Below are positions 7,401 through 14,948 of a stretch of DNA of 15,697 nt, one piece after another. The notes beneath the pieces are model-generated. The model saw nothing but the letters and a program-made list of their open reading frames with translations. It had not been told where the DNA came from and made no database searches. The translations under genes and the position numbers were made by a program. Source of the stretch: an uncultured Bacillota bacterium (GTDB taxonomy: Bacteria; Bacillota; Clostridia; Peptostreptococcales; Anaerovoracaceae); contig CAMOZS010000020.1 in NCBI GenBank assembly GCA_946631075.1, forward strand, positions 1-15,697, read 5' to 3'. How positions within the stretch are numbered: the first letter of the stretch is position 1; each line of letters opens with the position of its first letter.

Positions 7401-9369
7401 CGTTTCAGGAGACGTGGTCCTGCAATGGTCCATGTCGGACGGCGGCGGGATGCCGGTAAAATATTATCTGAAGTATCAGGAGACGACGGATGATCCGGAA
7501 AGTGACGGCTGGTATTCGGAACAGCTGATGAATGCGTCCGGGGATGCGTCCGGAGCAGTTCTTACCGAAGAGATGTATCCGAATCTCTGGGAGAACTACA
7601 GCGGCAAAGAACTTCGGCTTAAGATCTATGCGGTATCAAAAGAAGGAGTCTGGAGCAGTCCAAGCGATACGGCAGAACTGATCTGGCCGCAGCTTTCGGA
7701 TGCGGATCGGGCAAAGTCCTGGCCTGACCCTGTCAAACCGCAGGTCATCGCAGGCGATGATCAGATAACCCTTCGCTGGAACAAAGCCGGGAGTGGAGCA
7801 GAAGCAACCTATTATCTGATCGGTAAGATCAACAGCGGCTATTATAATCCGATCTATGGAGTGACCTATGACAGCATGCATACAGTGCTGCCATCGGAAG
7901 ACGGTTCTATGGAGTGGACCGACCGGGATGTGGTCAACGGAGAGACCTATACGTATATTCTGCTGTGTTGTAATTCACATTGGGGCCGGGACAGCTATTA
8001 CAACAGGTTCAACTACGACCCCAAGTGCGAGTGGAACGGGGTCACTGCGATGCCAAACGGAAAGACAGAGGATCAGAAGATCGCGGACAATATCGCAGCG
8101 CAGGCAGAGGATGTCCTTGGCACCCGGCCGGATCCGCTCAGCGGTATGACCGAAGAGTATAAAGGTCAGGTCGAAGAGCTGAAAGAAAACTACGGGGCAT
8201 TGACTGCATACCAGAAAAAACTGATCGGAAGCGATCTTTGCGGACAGATCGAGGAACTGTTTGACGCGATCGTGAAACTTCAGGAGCAGGAAAAGTACGC
8301 AGATGATCCGAGGGTCATCACAGCGATCTCTGCCATCGATGAGATCAGCACTCTGACTGCGCCGGAGGCAGTGGATGATCCGGCCTATCCAGCCTTTGCG
8401 CAAGCGGTAGAAAGGGCCAGAACTGCCTTTGATGATCTGCCGGTCGACGCGAGATCTCTGGTGGAGAATCTGCGAATACTGACCGATGGGGAGGACCTGA
8501 TCCGGCAGCTGACGAAGGCGCAGGCAGACCAGGCGACGGCAGATACTTTTTCCGCTGAGCTGCTAGGTCTGGATCTGCTTCCGGAGGACATCACAGAGGA
8601 GACACTGAATGATGAAATGGAACGGGATGTCGCGGATCTGCGATGGGAGTATGACCAGTTGACGAAGGCACAGAAGGCGCTCGTGAGCAAAGAAGCTCTG
8701 ATGAAGCTGGAAGCTCTGGAGGAAAAAGTCCGTCAGGTGCAGGGCATCGGACATGATCACGATATGAAGCGAATCGGCGCAGTGAGACCGACCTGCACAG
8801 ATGAAGGTAATATGGCCTATTACCGATGTGAAAGCTGCGGTTTGTACTTCCTGGATCCTGCCGGAGAGCAGGAGGTGACGTTCGAGAGTGTGATCCTGCC
8901 GGTCGATAAGGAGGCTCATGATTGGGACAGCGGGACGGTCATGAAGGCGCCCACCACAGAGGAAACCGGCATGATCGAATACACCTGTCTGCTGGATCCG
9001 GCTCATAAGAGGACAGAGGTCATCCCAAAGCTTGACCCTGTGGATCCGCCGGTGAAGGAAAAAATGGCACAGCCTATGACGGTCAAGAGCGTGAAAAAAA
9101 CGGTTAAGGCGAAGAAACTGAAGAAGAGATCTATTGTTGTCAAAGCTCTGACGGTCAAAAAGAACCAGGGAAAAGTAGCATACAAAGTAGTCGGCGGCAA
9201 GTCCAAGGCTAAAAAAGCTCTGAAATTGAACAAAAAAACCGGTAGAATAACCGTGAAGAAAAAGACAAAGAAGGGAACCTATAAGATCAGAGTCAGGGTC
9301 ACTGCGGCTGGCAATGCGGATTACAAAGCCGGATCAAAGACAGTGACGGTAACCGTGAAGGTGAAGTGA
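4456..9369 (+). CDS. Very large exported surface protein with about nine fibronectin type III-like domains
   Basis: A 1637-residue protein. Residues 1-36 form a signal peptide (MFRYMKRC, hydrophobic FAVILLIAVMIIPAA core, likely cleavage after AYGA). Residues 37-180 are a beta-rich domain ending in a strand-like TIPIRITLTG. About nine Fn3-like modules follow, starting near 181, 297, 420, 530, 629, 762, 873, 972 and 1092. They are recognised by a V-x-L-x-W strand, a central Y-x-(I/V)-(Y/W)-R strand and a Y-x-Y-x-V-x-A strand. Residues about 1200-1430 are helical and charged, with two related segments containing L-T-(A/K)-x-Q-K. Residues about 1432-1530 carry two HxWDxG/TCxxDG-type modules common in clostridial surface proteins; the first has a CESC pair, the second has lost its second cysteine pair. 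The last 105 residues are lysine-rich and Ig-like, ending TVTVTVKVK. No LPxTG, SLH or choline-binding repeats are seen. Probably an adhesin or matrix protein. It stands alone between its own promoter and terminator, and its codon use is visibly more A/T-rich than that of the flanking operons. Confidence 0.85.
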   Translation: MFRYMKRCMFAVILLIAVMIIPAAVDQDGARTAYGAERIEVGLMEGNQFRAQKSIDFGTVDLSKLDPQGESDPLKFQLAIHYSTEIGISDYLKIGFGFSGQAPLEDAFYMKGSEMSGSTINKIVQTNIYLDPSRLTAGTYTANVSVTLPFDSISVSGSGYTVSGNILTIPIRITLTGDNPCITQKVRVIKAKAGNDQVEISWIPVEGCTSYAVFRREGTDESASFPELEEYLYLGSVRTYPEEDGKGFQDPHFTDYYAWNGQIYSYIVISDGDDTAFEGNASKSVSACPKAAIRLKPAAPEATAYSGSPDEVGLSWYWDAYGQQKDPVTGESDELTGNGQYEGTDLVDHFNVYMDGTLVRQVRRNAVRKQESGRYSWYLDLPAEYPDRSYTLWVTAVAPDGTEGNSSNKVIAYTEEERDLAIEGHTVRYIEEEERDDDTGKVIAIYRGLSIEISEKGADRLEIWRKPVSADDSAYEKVDLSITPDGETIDAGVIRGAVYTYKVIACDRNGRQTDPYIFSVAAAGEPSGYVPGGQPLEISLRTGNGADTTLYWSVHNEGTYRLYRDGKLLYAWDDPGSRIEYTDVLASDGDYNYYVIWTNDKFKGLAVRSNTCSFHRFTGDVDPAELDQAPGVPRLVSRIDGYGNVQLQWTPSDTGGRPDGYVIYREDGGVRNTEMWHNTWQHPLQEEDADGRYISRDANTTAYSVSGYYLWKDDGNDETTEDQSPHRFWITAYNGSGVSDPSEVIEYSAAGNGQAPAFEDPAAPNAPENISASMDLIYSPSSDRIGKLKIYWNGPKTGAAVSEYQITVNDGSRLKTSCPAESMQYDKDRRSCYAVEFDVYSSYDLIGKPMMITVSAVNDAGETAAEPLTMTVEGIPQIEAEVTGTTSVKLQWTGLIGDTETEISEYQIWRRTSSSKWEKICVASPIDDRSYNDTGLVHGNIYEYCAVAVDKGGKQHRSKTIKVQTTLQDGEMMTPQDFRVQVVSGDVVLQWSMSDGGGMPVKYYLKYQETTDDPESDGWYSEQLMNASGDASGAVLTEEMYPNLWENYSGKELRLKIYAVSKEGVWSSPSDTAELIWPQLSDADRAKSWPDPVKPQVIAGDDQITLRWNKAGSGAEATYYLIGKINSGYYNPIYGVTYDSMHTVLPSEDGSMEWTDRDVVNGETYTYILLCCNSHWGRDSYYNRFNYDPKCEWNGVTAMPNGKTEDQKIADNIAAQAEDVLGTRPDPLSGMTEEYKGQVEELKENYGALTAYQKKLIGSDLCGQIEELFDAIVKLQEQEKYADDPRVITAISAIDEISTLTAPEAVDDPAYPAFAQAVERARTAFDDLPVDARSLVENLRILTDGEDLIRQLTKAQADQATADTFSAELLGLDLLPEDITEETLNDEMERDVADLRWEYDQLTKAQKALVSKEALMKLEALEEKVRQVQGIGHDHDMKRIGAVRPTCTDEGNMAYYRCESCGLYFLDPAGEQEVTFESVILPVDKEAHDWDSGTVMKAPTTEETGMIEYTCLLDPAHKRTEVIPKLDPVDPPVKEKMAQPMTVKSVKKTVKAKKLKKRSIVVKALTVKKNQGKVAYKVVGGKSKAKKALKLNKKTGRITVKKKTKKGTYKIRVRVTAAGNADYKAGSKTVTVTVKVK

Positions 9370-9410
9370 GCGCAAGGAAAGAGCTTGGCATTCGGTCCGA
9401 AACAGAAACG

Positions 9411-9443
9411 GGACGCATGATCAGATGATACATGCGTCCTTTT
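9411..9443 (+). terminator. Rho-independent terminator after Fn3 protein gene
   Basis: A perfect 9-bp stem, GGACGCATG (9411-9419) with CATGCGTCC (9431-9439), an 11-base loop and TTTT at 9440-9443. It lies 42 bases after the stop codon. Confidence 0.92.
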
Positions 9444-9467
9444 GCTTGTTATATAGGAGATATGCAC

Positions 9468-9489
9468 CTCGTGAACGACGACTCACTTG
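9468..9489. promoter_or_regulatory. Operator O1, 22-bp imperfect palindrome overlapping the -35 box
   Basis: Outer half-sites CTCGTGA (9468-9474) and TCACTTG (9483-9489) share the core GTGA-N8-TCAC. The right half overlaps the first three bases of the -35 hexamer. It matches the reverse complement of O2 at 16 of 22 positions. Likely target of the TetR-family protein encoded at 12212-12871. Confidence 0.72.
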
Positions 9490-9516
9490 ACACTGGAGCC
9501 CCATCCGGGATATAAT
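9487..9516 (+). promoter_or_regulatory. Consensus sigma-70 type promoter of the aminotransferase operon
   Basis: TTGACA at 9487-9492 and TATAAT at 9511-9516, both perfect hexamers, with an 18-base spacer. Transcription should start near 9523, giving a leader of about 90 bases. With both boxes at consensus it would be strong when not repressed. Confidence 0.88.
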
Positions 9517-9526
9517 ACAGACAGAT

Positions 9527-9548
9527 CTTGTGAATCGAAATTCACGAG
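9527..9548. promoter_or_regulatory. Operator O2, 22-bp palindrome just downstream of the start point
   Basis: Half-sites CTTGTGAAT (9527-9535) and ATTCACGAG (9540-9548) are inverted matches at 8 of 9 positions around a CGAA centre, with the same GTGA-N8-TCAC core as O1. Centre-to-centre distance from O1 is 59 bp. A repressor bound here would block early elongation or open-complex formation. Confidence 0.8.
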
Positions 9549-9612
9549 CGACCGCCAAAAGAAAGCAAACACAGACACAATACCCTAAAAGGAAGAGAAC
9601 AAGGAGGATCCA

Positions 9613-11127
9613 ATGGCATACAACGGTTTTGCGATCGACGAGTATCTGGATGCGAGGGCAGTGACAGAGCAGCTGGACCAGCTGATCAAAGGCCCCCTTT
9701 ATGGCATCATGCCCGACGTGCTCCAGATGTACGAAGAAGAGTATTTCGAGAAGAAGTGCGCAGGTTCCAAGGCGAAGATCGAGGAGGCCCGGCAGGTCAT
9801 CCCCGGCGGCGTCCAGCACAACCTGGCCTTCAACTATCCCTTCCCGATCGTGATCACAAAGGCTGAGGGGGCCAGGCTCTGGGACATCGACGGCAATGAA
9901 TACTACGACCTGCTCCAGGCAGGCGGACCGACGGTCCTGGGCAGTAACCCCCAGAGCGTCAGGGAGAAGGTCATCGATCTTCTGAACACCTGCGGACCGT
10001 CCACCGGCCTTTTCCATGAATATGAATACAAGCTGGCCAAGAAGATTTCCGATCTGGTCCCGTCGGTGGAGATGTTCCGCATGCTGGGCTCCGGAACGGA
10101 AGCCTGCATGTGCGCGGCCAGAGTGGCCAGGCTCAAGACCGGCAACAAAAACATCCTGAAGATGGGCGGAGCCTACCACGGCTGGTCGGATCAGCTGGCC
10201 TACGGGATCCGGATCCCGGGAACCAAGGGACTCCAGTCCAGAGGGATCCCCAAGTACGTCTTCGGTCACACCGACGAATTCTTCCCGGGAGACCTGGACG
10301 ATCTGGAGAAGAAGCTTAAGCGAAACAAGCGGAACGGCGGTACGGCGGCGGTATACCTGGAGCCGGTCGGCCCGGAGAGCGGTACCCGTCCGGTCAGCCG
10401 GGAATTCGTGCGGGGCTGCGAGGAACTGGCCCACAAGTACGGAGCGCTCCTGATCTTTGATGAGGTCGTCACCGGCTTCCGCATCGGCACCGCCGGGGCC
10501 CAGGGCTATTTCGGCGTCGACCCGGACCTGACCATTTTCGGCAAGGTCATCGCCGGCGGCTATCCGGGAGCGGGCGGCATCGGCGGACACAGAGACTGCA
10601 TGCAGCATCTGGGCGCTGGCCTGGATTCCTCCGGTAAGAAGGTCAAGAAGGCCCTCTGCGGCGGGACCATGGCGGCGACCCCCATCTCCTGCGTGGCCGG
10701 CTACCACACCATCGAAGAGATCGAACGGACCGGAGCATGTGAAAAGGCTGGGCGGATGGCTGACCGGCTGACGGCCGGGATCCGGGCCTCCGCGGAGAAG
10801 TATGACCTGCCTTTCGTCATCTTCAACCAGGGATCCATCTGTCACGTGGACACCGTGGGGACCATGCATTTTGCCATCGACTGGAGCAAGCCCTGGCAGC
10901 TGCCTAGGATCCTCAAGGAGACCTCCCGCAGACAGAAGGAAATGGAATATATGGGAGCAGCCTATATGGCAGAGGGCATCGTGACCCTGGCCGGCTCCAG
11001 ACTTTATACCAGCGCGGCCTACGACGAAGAGATGATCGACGATCTGATCGCCCGCTTCGACCGGGTCTTCGCCGGCTGCGGCAACGTGGACCGGCTGCGG
11101 GCGGCCCGCAAGAAGAATGAGAAGTAG
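9613..11127 (+). CDS. Class III PLP aminotransferase, glutamate-1-semialdehyde aminomutase-like
   Basis: A 504-residue PLP enzyme of fold type I. The core aligns well with glutamate-1-semialdehyde aminomutase: IPGGVQHN, GARLWDIDGNEYYDLL, VPSVEMFRMLGSGTEACM, GGAYHGWSDQ, LIFDEVVTGFR with Asp283 as the PLP-nitrogen partner, and FGKVIAGGYPGAGGIGG with Lys311 as the Schiff-base lysine. All catalytic features are present. It has about 45 more N-terminal residues than the heme enzyme, and no heme-pathway neighbours. Sitting first in a sugar-type catabolic operon, it more likely transfers the amino group of an amino sugar, amino alcohol or omega-amino acid. Start: ATG with a near-perfect AAGGAGG about 5 bases ahead. 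It follows the operator-bracketed promoter and is probably co-transcribed with the genes to the right edge. Confidence 0.88.
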   Translation: MAYNGFAIDEYLDARAVTEQLDQLIKGPLYGIMPDVLQMYEEEYFEKKCAGSKAKIEEARQVIPGGVQHNLAFNYPFPIVITKAEGARLWDIDGNEYYDLLQAGGPTVLGSNPQSVREKVIDLLNTCGPSTGLFHEYEYKLAKKISDLVPSVEMFRMLGSGTEACMCAARVARLKTGNKNILKMGGAYHGWSDQLAYGIRIPGTKGLQSRGIPKYVFGHTDEFFPGDLDDLEKKLKRNKRNGGTAAVYLEPVGPESGTRPVSREFVRGCEELAHKYGALLIFDEVVTGFRIGTAGAQGYFGVDPDLTIFGKVIAGGYPGAGGIGGHRDCMQHLGAGLDSSGKKVKKALCGGTMAATPISCVAGYHTIEEIERTGACEKAGRMADRLTAGIRASAEKYDLPFVIFNQGSICHVDTVGTMHFAIDWSKPWQLPRILKETSRRQKEMEYMGAAYMAEGIVTLAGSRLYTSAAYDEEMIDDLIARFDRVFAGCGNVDRLRAARKKNEK

Positions 11128-11159
11128 GCGCGGAAGATAAGAAGCAAGGGAGAAATACC

Positions 11160-12218
11160 ATGGCTATATTTCAGAAAACAGAAGCGGCGGAAAGGATCCT
11201 GCAGGCCTGCCGGGTCCTGCTGGACAAGGGCCTGATCGCCCGGACCTGGGGCAATGTCAGCGCCCGTATCTCGGAGACCAGCTTTCTGATCACCCCCAGC
11301 GGCAGAGGCTATGATACCCTGACCGCGGAGGACCTGGTGGAGGTCGGGACAGAAGACCTGAGCTGGGAGGGGGACGTGAAGCCTTCCAGCGAGAAGGGGA
11401 TGCATGCCGGGATCTACCGGCTGCGGCCGGAATGCGGATTCATCATCCACACCCACCAGGCCAACGCCTCGGCGGTCAGCGTCTTGGGAGAGGACATCGA
11501 CCTCCAGTCCCTTTCGGGCAGGGTCTTCTGCAAGGAAGGAGAACAGCAGATCCTGGGACCGGCGATCCCATGCGCCTTCTACGGTCTTTCCTCGACCAAA
11601 AGGCTGGCCAGGAACGTGGCCAGGGAAGTGAAGGAGCATCCCCGGAGCAGCGCGGTCCTCATGCGCTATCACGGAGCGGTCTGCATGGGAGAAGATGACG
11701 CGGACGCCCTGGTCGCGGCCGATACACTGGAGACGGTCTGCGGAAGGATCTATGAGAAATATACCGGGGAGAAGCTGCGGTCCGGCGCGGGCGCGGCGAC
11801 CCAGTATCAGATCCACGAACATGACGGCATGTACCGGATCCATACCTGGACTCCGTATATCATGGAAATGAGCCGGCGGGGCAAGACGGTGATGCCCTAC
11901 CTGGATGACATGGCTCAGATCGGCGGGACCAGCATACGCTGCATTCCCCAGGATCCGACCAGAGAACAATGGCGCAGCGCCTCCGGCGGAAGGAACGCCG
12001 TCCTGGTCGAAGGGGACGGAGCCATCTGCTACGCGGATTCTCCGGAGGAGGCCGAGGCGGTCGCCATCGTATTCGAAAAGAACTGTCAGGCAGCCAACCT
12101 GGCCCTGAAGAAGGCCATCCCGCCGGTGGACAAGATCAGCTCCCGTCTGGAGCGGACAGTCTACCTGCGCAAGTATTCCAGGCTGAAGGACGGGCCGGGA
12201 GGAAAAGGATCATGCTGA
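11160..12218 (+). CDS. Class II aldolase/adducin family protein with extra C-terminal half-domain
   Basis: A 352-residue protein. Residues 1-210 are a full class II (zinc) aldolase of the fuculose/ribulose-phosphate type: GNVSARI (31-37), ITPSGRGYDTL, SSEKGMHAGIY with Glu78, IIHTHQANASAV with His97 and His99, and MRYHGAVCMG with His171. Glu78 and the three His match the catalytic and zinc residues of fuculose-1-phosphate aldolase (E73, H92, H94, H155). Residues about 225-352 resemble the later part of the same fold again (NAVLVEGDGAICYADSPEEAEAVAIVFEKNC), without the zinc histidines. Expected reaction: retro-aldol cleavage of a phosphorylated sugar; an epimerase or decarboxylase role is also possible in this fold. 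It starts 32 bases after the aminotransferase gene, with AGGGAG ahead, and overlaps the regulator gene by 7 bases. Confidence 0.85.
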   Translation: MAIFQKTEAAERILQACRVLLDKGLIARTWGNVSARISETSFLITPSGRGYDTLTAEDLVEVGTEDLSWEGDVKPSSEKGMHAGIYRLRPECGFIIHTHQANASAVSVLGEDIDLQSLSGRVFCKEGEQQILGPAIPCAFYGLSSTKRLARNVAREVKEHPRSSAVLMRYHGAVCMGEDDADALVAADTLETVCGRIYEKYTGEKLRSGAGAATQYQIHEHDGMYRIHTWTPYIMEMSRRGKTVMPYLDDMAQIGGTSIRCIPQDPTREQWRSASGGRNAVLVEGDGAICYADSPEEAEAVAIVFEKNCQAANLALKKAIPPVDKISSRLERTVYLRKYSRLKDGPGGKGSC

Positions 12219-12871
12219 AACCATTGACACAGGACCAGATCGACCGGATCATCGAGACGGCCATCCGTCATTTCGCGGACAAGGGATTCGCGGGAGCCAA
12301 CATCAATAAGATCGCGGCCGAATCGGGGGTCAGCGTCGGAGTCCTCTACAAATACTATCAGGACAAGACCGGCCTGTTCACGACCTGTGTCAGGCAAAGC
12401 CTGGACTACCTGGATACGGTCTTCCGTGAGACCCAGGCAGCCGGCGGGACCCTTATGGAGATGATCGAGAGCCTGATCAGGAAGAGTCAGGAGGCGGCCC
12501 GGGAGCACCCGGAATACTTCCGCCTCTACCACCAGATCACCGTGTCGGGAGCACCGGAGCAGATAAACGACTCGGAGCACGGGAACGTAAACGTGACGGA
12601 ACTGATCGAAGGAGGGTCCGCCCAGCTCTACCGCCGGCTTTTGCAGGAAGCGAAAGACAGGGGAGAGATCCGGGCCGATATAGATCCGGCCATGTTCGCC
12701 TTTTTCTTTGACAATCTGATGATGATGCTCCACTTCGCCTACGCCTGCGACTATTACCGTGACCGGATGCAGGTCTACTGCGGACCGGACGCGGCGGACG
12801 CCGGCAGGGACGAAGCGGTGCGAAAACAGCTGATGACCTTTATGGAAGGAGCCTTTCGAGGGGGAGACTGA
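12212..12871 (+). CDS. TetR/AcrR-family transcriptional regulator
   Basis: A 219-residue regulator. The N-terminal helix-turn-helix is canonical: RIIETAIRHFADKGFAGANINKIAAESGVS, then VGVLYKYYQDKTGLF (residues about 10-55). The C-terminal ligand domain is helical with no recognisable pocket. I start it at the ATG at 12212, after AGGAAAAGGA and overlapping the aldolase stop; the frame is open further upstream to 11969, but that part only shadows the aldolase gene. The stop overlaps the kinase start (ATGA). Its position inside the operon and the two related GTGA-N8-TCAC palindromes at the operon promoter suggest it is an autoregulating local repressor whose ligand is a substrate or intermediate of the pathway. 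Confidence 0.9.
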   Translation: MLKPLTQDQIDRIIETAIRHFADKGFAGANINKIAAESGVSVGVLYKYYQDKTGLFTTCVRQSLDYLDTVFRETQAAGGTLMEMIESLIRKSQEAAREHPEYFRLYHQITVSGAPEQINDSEHGNVNVTELIEGGSAQLYRRLLQEAKDRGEIRADIDPAMFAFFFDNLMMMLHFAYACDYYRDRMQVYCGPDAADAGRDEAVRKQLMTFMEGAFRGGD

Positions 12872-14460
12872 TGACATACATACTGGCATACGACATAGGC
12901 TCGACCAGCCTGAAGACCTGTCTGTTCCGGGTGGACCGGACCATCGAGATGATCGGGAACACGTCCGCTGACTACGGCCTGTATACCCTGCCGGACGGAG
13001 GCGCGGAGCAGCACATGGAGGAATGGTGGGACGCGATGTGCCGGAGCACGAAGAAACTGATGGAGCATGCTCCCGTAAACGCGGACCAGATCGCCGGGAT
13101 CTCTTTCTGCTCTCAGATGCAGGGCCTGGTCCTGGTCGACGAGAAGGGGGAGCCGGTCCGCCATCCCATGAGTTACATGGACCAGAGGGGCAGGGAAGAG
13201 ATGAAGAAGGGGATCGGCAGCGGATTCAGGATCGCCGGCATGAACGCCCGGAGGCTCCTGACATCCCTGAAGATCACGGGAGCCGTTTCCGGCAGCGTCA
13301 AGGATCCCCTCTGGAAGTACCTCTGGGTCCGGGGCCATGAGCCGGAAGCCTTTGGCAGGGCCCGCTGGTGGCTGGACGTGAAAGAGGCCCTGATCGCCCG
13401 GATGACCGGAGACTGCGTCATGACGGAAGACAGCGCCTACGCCACCCTCCTCTACGATACCAGAGAGGGAAAGAAGGGCTGGAGCGAGAAGCTGACCCGG
13501 ATGTTCGGCGTGGAGATGCACCACCTGCCCAACGTGATCCGGACCACCGATGTGGCCGGATACCTGAGGGAAGAGCAGGCGGAGGAGCTTGGCCTGGCGG
13601 AGGGAACGCCGGTCTTCGGAGGAGGCGGAGACGCTTCTCTGATCGGCGTCGGCAGCGGAAGCGTCCACACGGGAGACACCCACATCTACTGCGGGACATC
13701 CGGATGGGTCTCGACTGTCGTCGAAAGGCAGACCGTGGATACAGGGGCCATGATCGCTTCCATCATCGGAGCCCAGGAGGGCAGGTTCAATTACTTCGCG
13801 GAGATGGAGACGGCGGGCAAGTGCCTTGATTGGGTTCGGGAGCATCTGGCCCTGGACGAGATCGGGGTCTACCTTTCCAAGCAGCCGGTCACCGAGGATC
13901 CGGACCAGGAGTACAACAGCCTTCAGGAATACCTGTCGGAGGTCATCGACCAGGCCCGGCCCGGCTCCGGCGGCGTGATCTTCACCCCATGGCTGCACGG
14001 AAACCGCTGCCCCTTCGAGGATCCCAACGCGGCCGGCATGTTCTTCGGCCTGACCCTGGATACGGGCAAGACGGAAATGATCCGGGCGGTCACGGAAGGG
14101 ATCTGCTATCATCTGTGCTGGATGCTGGAATGCCAGGACAGGAAGATACAGACATCAAAGACCATTCGCTTCTGCGGGGGAGTGGCCAACAGTCCGGTCA
14201 TTGCCCAGATCCTGGCGGATATCACGGGCAGGAAGATAGAAGTGGTCGAAAGCCCGCAGAACGCGGGAGCTCTGGGTGCGGCCCTGACCGCTGCGGCAGG
14301 GCTTGGGGTCATCCCGGATATCGAGAGCGCGGCCGATGTCATCCGGGTCCGGTCAGCCTTTGCGCCTCGGGCGGAGCACGCGGCGGCCTACCGCAGGAAC
14401 TATGAAGTCTTCAGGAAACTCCACAAGCAGAACCGGAAACTGTTCGCGGAGATCGGATAA
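12871..14460 (+). CDS. FGGY-family carbohydrate kinase (xylulokinase-like)
   Basis: A 529-residue ATP-dependent sugar kinase. Residues 6-17 (AYDIGSTSLKTC) form the N-terminal phosphate-binding loop of the actin-like ATPase fold. SYMDQRG near 101-107 is a substrate-contact region. FGGGGDASLIGVGSG holds Asp254, the expected catalytic base. YCGTSGWV at 273-280 is the second nucleotide loop, and FCGGVANSPVIAQILADITG near the C-terminus is the adenosine-binding motif. Length is typical for FGGY kinases. Expected role: phosphorylation of a keto-sugar or polyol, giving the aldolase its phosphorylated substrate. The exact sugar cannot be read from sequence. Translationally coupled to the regulator gene through the ATGA overlap. 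Confidence 0.92.
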   Translation: MTYILAYDIGSTSLKTCLFRVDRTIEMIGNTSADYGLYTLPDGGAEQHMEEWWDAMCRSTKKLMEHAPVNADQIAGISFCSQMQGLVLVDEKGEPVRHPMSYMDQRGREEMKKGIGSGFRIAGMNARRLLTSLKITGAVSGSVKDPLWKYLWVRGHEPEAFGRARWWLDVKEALIARMTGDCVMTEDSAYATLLYDTREGKKGWSEKLTRMFGVEMHHLPNVIRTTDVAGYLREEQAEELGLAEGTPVFGGGGDASLIGVGSGSVHTGDTHIYCGTSGWVSTVVERQTVDTGAMIASIIGAQEGRFNYFAEMETAGKCLDWVREHLALDEIGVYLSKQPVTEDPDQEYNSLQEYLSEVIDQARPGSGGVIFTPWLHGNRCPFEDPNAAGMFFGLTLDTGKTEMIRAVTEGICYHLCWMLECQDRKIQTSKTIRFCGGVANSPVIAQILADITGRKIEVVESPQNAGALGAALTAAAGLGVIPDIESAADVIRVRSAFAPRAEHAAAYRRNYEVFRKLHKQNRKLFAEIG

Positions 14461-14475
14461 GAGAAAGGAAGGGTC

Positions 14476-14946
14476 ATGGCAGAGGATCTGAACAAAAAAG
14501 GACGCAAAGAAGCCAAGCGGGTGCTGAAGTTCGTCATGTTTTCCGCATCGGCAGGGATCATCGAGATCGGCGTTTTCACTCTGATGGAAATGCTGACGGA
14601 TCTTCCCTACTGGCCCTGCTATCTGACAGCGCTGATCTGCTCGGTGCTGTGGAACTTCACCATGAACCGCCACTTCACCTTCCAGTCGGCAAACAATGTC
14701 CCGGTGGCCATGATGAAGGTGGCGGCATACTACTGCGTGTTCACGCCGGTAACGACCATCGGCGGCAACTATCTGGCGGAGAACCTGGGCTGGAACGATT
14801 ACCTGGTCACCGGCATGAATATGGCCTGCAACATCGTGACCGAGTTCCTGTATCAGCGCTTCTTCGTCTTCGGCAAGACGATCGACACCAACAAGCGCGC
14901 CCGTCAGATCGAGGAAAAGCAGCTGGCGGAGCAGAAAGGAGAATAG
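14476..14946 (+). CDS. GtrA-like family membrane protein
   Basis: A 156-residue integral membrane protein with about four membrane segments (near 18-38, 44-62, 80-100 and 110-130) and a charged C-terminal tail (TNKRARQIEEKQLAEQKGE). Family hallmarks are FVMFSASAGIIEIGVFTLM at the start, SVLWNFTMNRHFTF in the middle and NMACNIVTEFLYQRFFVF at the end. GtrA-type proteins are usually linked to movement of lipid-linked sugars in surface polysaccharide synthesis. Its place between a sugar kinase and an alcohol dehydrogenase, with gaps of 15 and 2 bases, is unusual. GAAAGGAAGGG precedes the ATG. Family is secure; role here unknown. Confidence 0.85.
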   Translation: MAEDLNKKGRKEAKRVLKFVMFSASAGIIEIGVFTLMEMLTDLPYWPCYLTALICSVLWNFTMNRHFTFQSANNVPVAMMKVAAYYCVFTPVTTIGGNYLAENLGWNDYLVTGMNMACNIVTEFLYQRFFVFGKTIDTNKRARQIEEKQLAEQKGE

Positions 14947-14948
14947 AC

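Noticed and set aside
9421..10869. Long reverse-strand ORF opposite the aminotransferase gene
   Set aside because: It is an open antisense frame caused by high GC content. The opposite strand has all catalytic motifs, a promoter and a ribosome site.
9613..11127. Assigning the aminotransferase as hemL (heme biosynthesis)
   Set aside because: There are no heme-pathway neighbours, the N-terminus is longer, and it leads a regulated sugar-type operon. Family similarity alone does not justify the gene name.
11969..12211. N-terminal extension of the TetR-family protein
   Set aside because: The extra 81 codons only shadow the aldolase gene in another frame. The helix-turn-helix begins normally after the ATG at 12212.
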